A stretch of 64,000 nt of DNA from Streptococcus sp. Marseille-Q0941 (GTDB lineage Bacteria > Bacillota > Bacilli > Lactobacillales > Streptococcaceae). Shown here piece after piece: positions 63,118 through 64,000 of this stretch. The stretch is taken from assembly GCF_943736975.1 (NCBI RefSeq), contig NZ_CALSFO010000003.1, positions 600,344 through 664,343 of the forward strand. Direction: 5' to 3'. The translations under genes and the position numbers were made by a program. The notes under the pieces are model-generated. The model saw only the letters and a list, made by a program, of their open reading frames with translations. It had not been told where the DNA came from and did not search any database. Every line of letters begins with the position of its first letter. The first letter of the stretch is position 1.

Positions 63118-64000
63118 TTATTTAGTAAATTTACGTTTCATAACAACAGTACCTGACAAGATTACCACACCAGCCAATACAAGTACTAGGCTTGTAGCCT
63201 CACCAGTAGATGGAAGACTTGATCCCTCTTCTGTTGTAGTTGTTGAACGAGAACCACTTGCATCTCCTCCTGGGTTACCTGGAGTTGTTGTAGGTCCTTC
63301 TGGAGTTGTTGTTGGGGCTTCAGTTGTTGTTGGGGCTTCAGTTGTTGTTGGAGCTTCTGTTGTTGTTGGAGCTTCAGTTGTTGTTGGAGCTTCTGTTGTT
63401 GTTGGAGCTTCTGTTGTTGTTGGAGCTTCAGTTGTTGTTGGAGCTTCAGTTGTTGTTGGAGCTTCTGTTGTTGTTGGAGCTTCAGTTGTTGTTGGAGCTT
63501 CAGTTGTTGTTGGAGCTTCAGTTGTTGTAGTGTAAGTGTTTGTGAACTTACGAACTTCATCAGCTTCTTTAACAGTCGCAACTAATTGACCTTCACCGTT
63601 ATCTACAACTTTAACATGAACTGTATAGCTTTCTTTAGAGTATGTAACTCCTTCTGCTGTACCAGCTTTTTCTGTAATTGTATATTCGTGGTCTCCAGCT
63701 TCAGTGTATGAAAGTTTGAAGGCTACTTCGTTTGTTGCAACTTCAACACCCTCAACTTCTTTACCGTTTGATGATGTTGCAATGACGTTTCCGCCTTCGC
63801 TCAATTCAAACTCAAATTGTTCTTTAGCAAGTTCTTTACCAACTAATTCTTTAATTGCTTTGATAACAGCTTCTGTTGAAGCTGCTTTATAAGTGTTAGT
63901 GAAGACACGATCTGCTTCCGCATTTTCTACAGTCGCAACCAATTGACCTTGACCGTTATCTACTACAGTTACTTTAACTGTGTAAGATTCTGTTGAGTAT
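63118..64000 (-). CDS. LPXTG surface protein with pilin isopeptide domains (partial, C-terminal part)
   Basis: The frame is open to the right edge of the window, so the N-terminus is outside. Visible from the right: the end of one Spy0128/FctA-type domain (STESYTVKVTVVDNGQGQLV, FTNTYKA), a complete second one (KELAKEQFEFELSE ... DHEYTITEKAG ... TVHVKVVDNGEGQLV ... KFTNTYT), whose E and terminal N can form an isopeptide bond, then 12 copies of TTTEAP, a Gly/Ser linker, LPSTGEATS with a hydrophobic helix and basic KRKFTK tail. It is anchored to peptidoglycan by sortase; the Thr/Pro stalk lifts the domains off the wall. Probably an adhesin. Confidence 0.88.
   Translation of the reverse strand, partial: YSTESYTVKVTVVDNGQGQLVATVENAEADRVFTNTYKAASTEAVIKAIKELVGKELAKEQFEFELSEGGNVIATSSNGKEVEGVEVATNEVAFKLSYTEAGDHEYTITEKAGTAEGVTYSKESYTVHVKVVDNGEGQLVATVKEADEVRKFTNTYTTTTEAPTTTEAPTTTEAPTTTEAPTTTEAPTTTEAPTTTEAPTTTEAPTTTEAPTTTEAPTTTEAPTTTEAPTTTPEGPTTTPGNPGGDASGSRSTTTTEEGSSLPSTGEATSLVLVLAGVVILSGTVVMKRKFTK
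63310..63525 (-). repeat. 18-bp tandem array encoding (TTTEAP)12
   Basis: Twelve copies of an 18-base unit (ACAACTGAAGCTCCAACA and variants) in the stalk of the LPXTG gene. Only third-position and few other changes occur. In-frame, so copy number changes stalk length. Confidence 0.95.

Noticed and set aside
63310..63525. CRISPR-like array
   Set aside because: Units are 18 bases with no spacers and lie inside a coding stalk.
63095..63535. Plus-strand frames of Val/Gly or Leu repeats over the LPXTG gene
   Set aside because: They are the reverse reading of the TTTEAP-coding 18-base array; no ribosome site or family, and the minus-strand gene explains the DNA.

Overview
The window joins two kinds of DNA. 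From about 13,830 to the right end it is the core chromosome of a mitis-group Streptococcus (S. mitis / oralis / pneumoniae-like). This rests on BOX elements of the pneumococcal type, choline-binding repeats, an LPXTG surface protein, low G+C, extended -10 promoters of the TGnTATAAT kind, and blocks such as rnc-smc / HAD-HAD-ftsY, ylxM-ffh, murB-potABCD, pstSCAB1B2-phoU and lgt-hprK. From 1 to about 13,820 it is an array of broken Rhs (YD-repeat) C-terminal cassettes and small AT-rich immunity-like genes. These Rhs pieces are G+C-richer and carry Neisseriaceae DNA uptake sequences (DUS), some matching 12 of 12 positions, so I read the array as DNA from an oral commensal Neisseria. Either it was taken up by the streptococcus or the contig is chimeric; the sequence alone does not settle this.

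Array (1-13,820): about ten modules, each [remnant of an Rhs core with a toxin tail] - [immunity-like gene] - [intercassette repeat]. Fourteen immunity-like genes are present: three SUKH/SMI1-KNR4 and one SUKH-like, two DUF416-like, one DUF4303-like, Imm26-like, Imm40-like, an ankyrin protein and several unknowns. Most toxin parts are visibly truncated, frameshifted or stopped; a WHH HNH/Endo VII nuclease tail and a GIY-YIG nuclease with an in-frame TGA are recognisable. A RelB/RelE-type toxin-antitoxin pair with a Firmicutes look, next to an unidentified gene fragment, sits inside the array at 3,187-4,290.

Streptococcal part: ftsY, two HAD phosphatases, NUDIX, HD and TRIC-like genes, smc and rnc lie on the minus strand (13.8-23.5 kb). 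ylxM, a 71-aa gene and ffh follow on the plus strand, so both SRP GTPases are present. Then come rluD-lspA, a CpsY/MtaR-type LysR gene, sodA, holA and pyrDA (minus), gdhA (plus), a secreted C39-like peptidase with an unlisted 53-aa membrane ORF upstream, alaS behind an alanine T-box, murB-potABCD, budA-yhfC, a MocR regulator between two BOX elements, an amino-acid-binding lipoprotein, the Pst phosphate transporter, rsmF, an inositol-phosphatase-like gene, an Spx-family gene, the hemW operon, ytxH-DUF948 and lgt-hprK. The right end is accessory: a 5'-truncated choline-binding protein, an Imm49-like gene broken by a stop codon, rpsU, and the C-terminal part of a pilin-domain LPXTG protein that runs off the window.
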